The notes below the pieces were generated by a model, which worked only from the letters and a program-made list of their open reading frames with translations, made no database searches and was not told the DNA's origin. From Pararoseomonas baculiformis (lineage in GTDB: Bacteria > Pseudomonadota > Alphaproteobacteria > Acetobacterales > Acetobacteraceae), in assembly GCF_017813395.1 (NCBI RefSeq), contig NZ_JAGIZB010000003.1, positions 62,001-126,000 on the forward strand: a stretch of DNA of 64,000 nt, in the 5' to 3' direction. Every line of letters starts with the position of its first letter. Positions within the stretch are counted from its first letter, which is position 1. The translations under genes and the position numbers were made by a program. Shown here piece by piece: positions 62,558 to 64,000 of the stretch.

Positions 62558-63451
62558 TCAGTCGCCGGGGATGCTTCCCTCCGGCAAGGTGCAGGCGTGC
62601 TCGAAGATCGCCCCGGCGGTCGTGATCCAGACATCCTCCCGCCGCACGGCGATATGGGACAGGGCGCGCCGCAGGGCCCGCATCCGGTAGGGCTGGCCGA
62701 TGATGTAGGGATGGAGGGCAATGCCCATCACCTGCGCGACCCCGTCCCGCACCTGTCGCAGCCGCTCGTCGAAGTCCTCGATGATCATCGCCGCGAACTG
62801 CGCCGCCCCGTCCTTGCGCGCCACGATGGAGGGAATGTCGTTCACCTCCTGCGGGTAGGGAATGGCCATGAGCGGGCCGTGACCTGTCCGGTGCCAGACC
62901 GGCTGATCGTCGCTGCACCAGTTGAGGGTGTAGCGATAGCCCGCCTCCGCCAGCAGGTCGGGCGTGGCATGGCTTTCCGCGATCCAGGGCGAGAGCCATC
63001 CGCGGGGCGCCACCCCCTCCCGCGCGGCCATCTCGGCCGTCGCGGCGGCGATCAGGGCGCGCTCCTCCGGCTCGGGCAGGATGGATTGCCGCTCGGAATT
63101 CGTCCGGCCATGGCCGGCCATCTCGTCGCCCCGCGCGCGATGGGCGGCGGCGAGTTCCGGAGCGTGCGCGTAGATCGCGCTGTTCAGCAGCACCGTGCAG
63201 GGCAGCGCAAGCTCGTCCAGCGTCTCCAGCAGGCGCCAGGCGCCGACGCGGTTTCCATAGTCGCGCCAGGCGTGGTTCAGCACGTCCGGCTGTGGCCCGC
63301 CGGGCGCAAGCTCCGCGCCCAGCCCCTCGCCGAAGGCGAAATGCTCAAGGTTCACGCCCAGGTAGACGGCCAGCCGCGCTCCGCCGGGCCAGCGCCATTG
63401 CGGGCGGCCGCGCCAGGAGTGGTAGCCATGCCGGCCATGGGTCGGGAGCAT
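62558..63451 (-). CDS. Polysaccharide deacetylase family protein (PuuE-like)
   Basis: 297 residues from ATG 63451, preceded by AAGG. NodB-like barrel: L-A-V-Y-L-G-V-N-L-E-H near the start, then V-G-A-W-R-L-L-E-T-L-D, H-A-P-E-L-A-A-A-H-R-A-R-G-D-E-M-A-G-H-G-R-T-N and W-L-S-P-W-I. The canonical first Asp-Asp motif of NodB enzymes is replaced, as in the allantoinase PuuE group, and the N-terminus R-H-G-Y-H-S-W is typical of this subfamily. An amide/cyclic-amide hydrolase role is likely; substrate unknown. Longer in-frame starts (63481, 63562) lack ribosome sites. Confidence 0.85.
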   Translation of the reverse strand: MLPTHGRHGYHSWRGRPQWRWPGGARLAVYLGVNLEHFAFGEGLGAELAPGGPQPDVLNHAWRDYGNRVGAWRLLETLDELALPCTVLLNSAIYAHAPELAAAHRARGDEMAGHGRTNSERQSILPEPEERALIAAATAEMAAREGVAPRGWLSPWIAESHATPDLLAEAGYRYTLNWCSDDQPVWHRTGHGPLMAIPYPQEVNDIPSIVARKDGAAQFAAMIIEDFDERLRQVRDGVAQVMGIALHPYIIGQPYRMRALRRALSHIAVRREDVWITTAGAIFEHACTLPEGSIPGD

Positions 63452-63541
63452 CGGGCGCCTTCGGTGAAACAGGGACAGCATCGCATGCAGGCCGCGTGCC
63501 GCATTTCGCGCGGCGCCGCTTTGCCCTAGATACGGTGCGCA

Positions 63542-64000
63542 ATGCCCCGACGCGCCGGACATGACCGCCCCCGTGACCCTGGCCGCGCCCTTCTCTCCGC
63601 CGCTGCGCGGGAGGGGCGCCCGGCCCTGATGCGGCCGATCCTGCTCGGTCTCGCGGCCACGGGCTGCGGGATCGCGCAGGCCTGGATCCTGGCCACGCTC
63701 CTCGCGGCCCTGCTCGGCCTGGGCGAGGCCGGCTGGACGGAGCTTGGAATGGCCGCGGCCCTGGCCCTGCTCCAGGTCGCGCTCGGCGTGGCGCAGGAAA
63801 GCGCCTCGGCCCAGGCCGGCGAAGCGGCGCGCTCGGGGCTGCGCCGGCGCATCTTCGCCCGCCTGCTCGCAGAGCCGCCGGCCTCCCGCCCCGCGGGCGA
63901 GGGCGCGACCCTCGCCGTCGATCGCGTGGAAGCCATGGACGGGTATTTCGCCCGCTGGATCCCTGCCGCCGCCCTGGCCGTGACCGCCCCGCTGGCCGTC
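63542..64000 (+). CDS. cydD: Thiol reductant ABC exporter CydD, N-terminal part (truncated by window edge)
   Basis: The frame is open from ATG 63542 to the window end, 153 codons. It begins with a basic cytosolic segment (R-R-A-G-H-D-R-P-R, then A-R-E-G-R-P-A-L), followed by two membrane helices (~residues 33-52 and 58-80, A-Q-A-W-I-L-A-T-L-L-A-A-L-L), then G-L-R-R-R-I-F-A-R-L-L in the coupling region and the start of further helices. The I-A-Q-A-W-I-L-A motif in helix 1 and the R-V-E-A-M-D-G-Y-F-A-R-W-I-P motif are characteristic of CydD. CydDC exports cysteine/glutathione and is needed for cytochrome bd assembly. The ATPase part is outside. Confidence 0.85.
   Translation, partial: MPRRAGHDRPRDPGRALLSAAAREGRPALMRPILLGLAATGCGIAQAWILATLLAALLGLGEAGWTELGMAAALALLQVALGVAQESASAQAGEAARSGLRRRIFARLLAEPPASRPAGEGATLAVDRVEAMDGYFARWIPAAALAVTAPLAV

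Overview
The window is chromosomal DNA of a very GC-rich alphaproteobacterium, most likely an Acetobacteraceae/Roseomonas-like member of the Rhodospirillales. I infer this from the base composition (not counted), frequent GTG/TTG starts, long non-coding mirror ORFs, orphan Bug-type solute-binding proteins, a GAAC-N7-GAAC SOS box, a PleD-type cyclase and a CO-dehydrogenase-style accessory cluster. Coding density is high. I see no insertion sequence, prophage, CRISPR array or rRNA. One tRNA gene, tRNA-Lys(TTT), is present.

Layout. 1-5.6 kb: 3' end of recG, then a Gld-like ABC system (ATPase, permease, GldG-like protein, DUF4340 protein) and a NUDIX hydrolase. 5.6-11.1 kb: MsrP-type oxidoreductase, a Bug solute-binding protein, a GT39/GT2-GtrA sugar-transfer pair and a TauE/SafE permease. 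11.2-17.8 kb: a MacB-like ATPase and permease, a small antisense lipoprotein, a TolC-like channel, a PAS-domain/periplasmic-adaptor fusion and an OxyR-type regulator. 17.9-26.1 kb: secreted unknown protein, ClC channel, RlpA, DUF882 peptidase, tRNA-Lys, cyclophilin, coaD, gyrA and ssb. 26.3-35.1 kb: uvrA behind an SOS box, a second Bug protein, an NDUFAF6-like protein, Fe-superoxide dismutase, yajC, a DUF815 ATPase, a metallo-hydrolase and a GT2 enzyme. 35.2-42.2 kb: DUF192 protein, ICL/PEP-mutase enzyme, then a tightly overlapping run of CO-dehydrogenase/Mo-hydroxylase maturation genes (coxG, MoxR, coxE, two XdhC halves, a molybdopterin-binding/MocA fusion) without the structural enzyme. 42.2-48.4 kb: two small unknowns, MFS exporter, Gfo/Idh/MocA oxidoreductase, RidA, CHAP protein and PleD. 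48.8-53.6 kb: serine-glyoxylate aminotransferase diverging from a large FAD/Fe-S dehydrogenase, plus DUF924. 53.8-64 kb: tandem OmpA-type porins with nearly identical 3' halves, DUF3253, an SbmA/YddA-type ABC protein, bacterioferritin and Bfd, cytochrome P450, thioesterase, glutathione-dependent formaldehyde dehydrogenase, a polysaccharide deacetylase and the start of cydD.

The most unusual object is the protein at 14957-16789. A cytoplasmic PAS domain and coiled coil are joined through one membrane helix to a complete MacA/HlyD-like adaptor. It sits in a MacAB-TolC-like export locus with an oxyR-like gene 16 bases behind it. This reads as a candidate directly sensor-coupled efflux pump.
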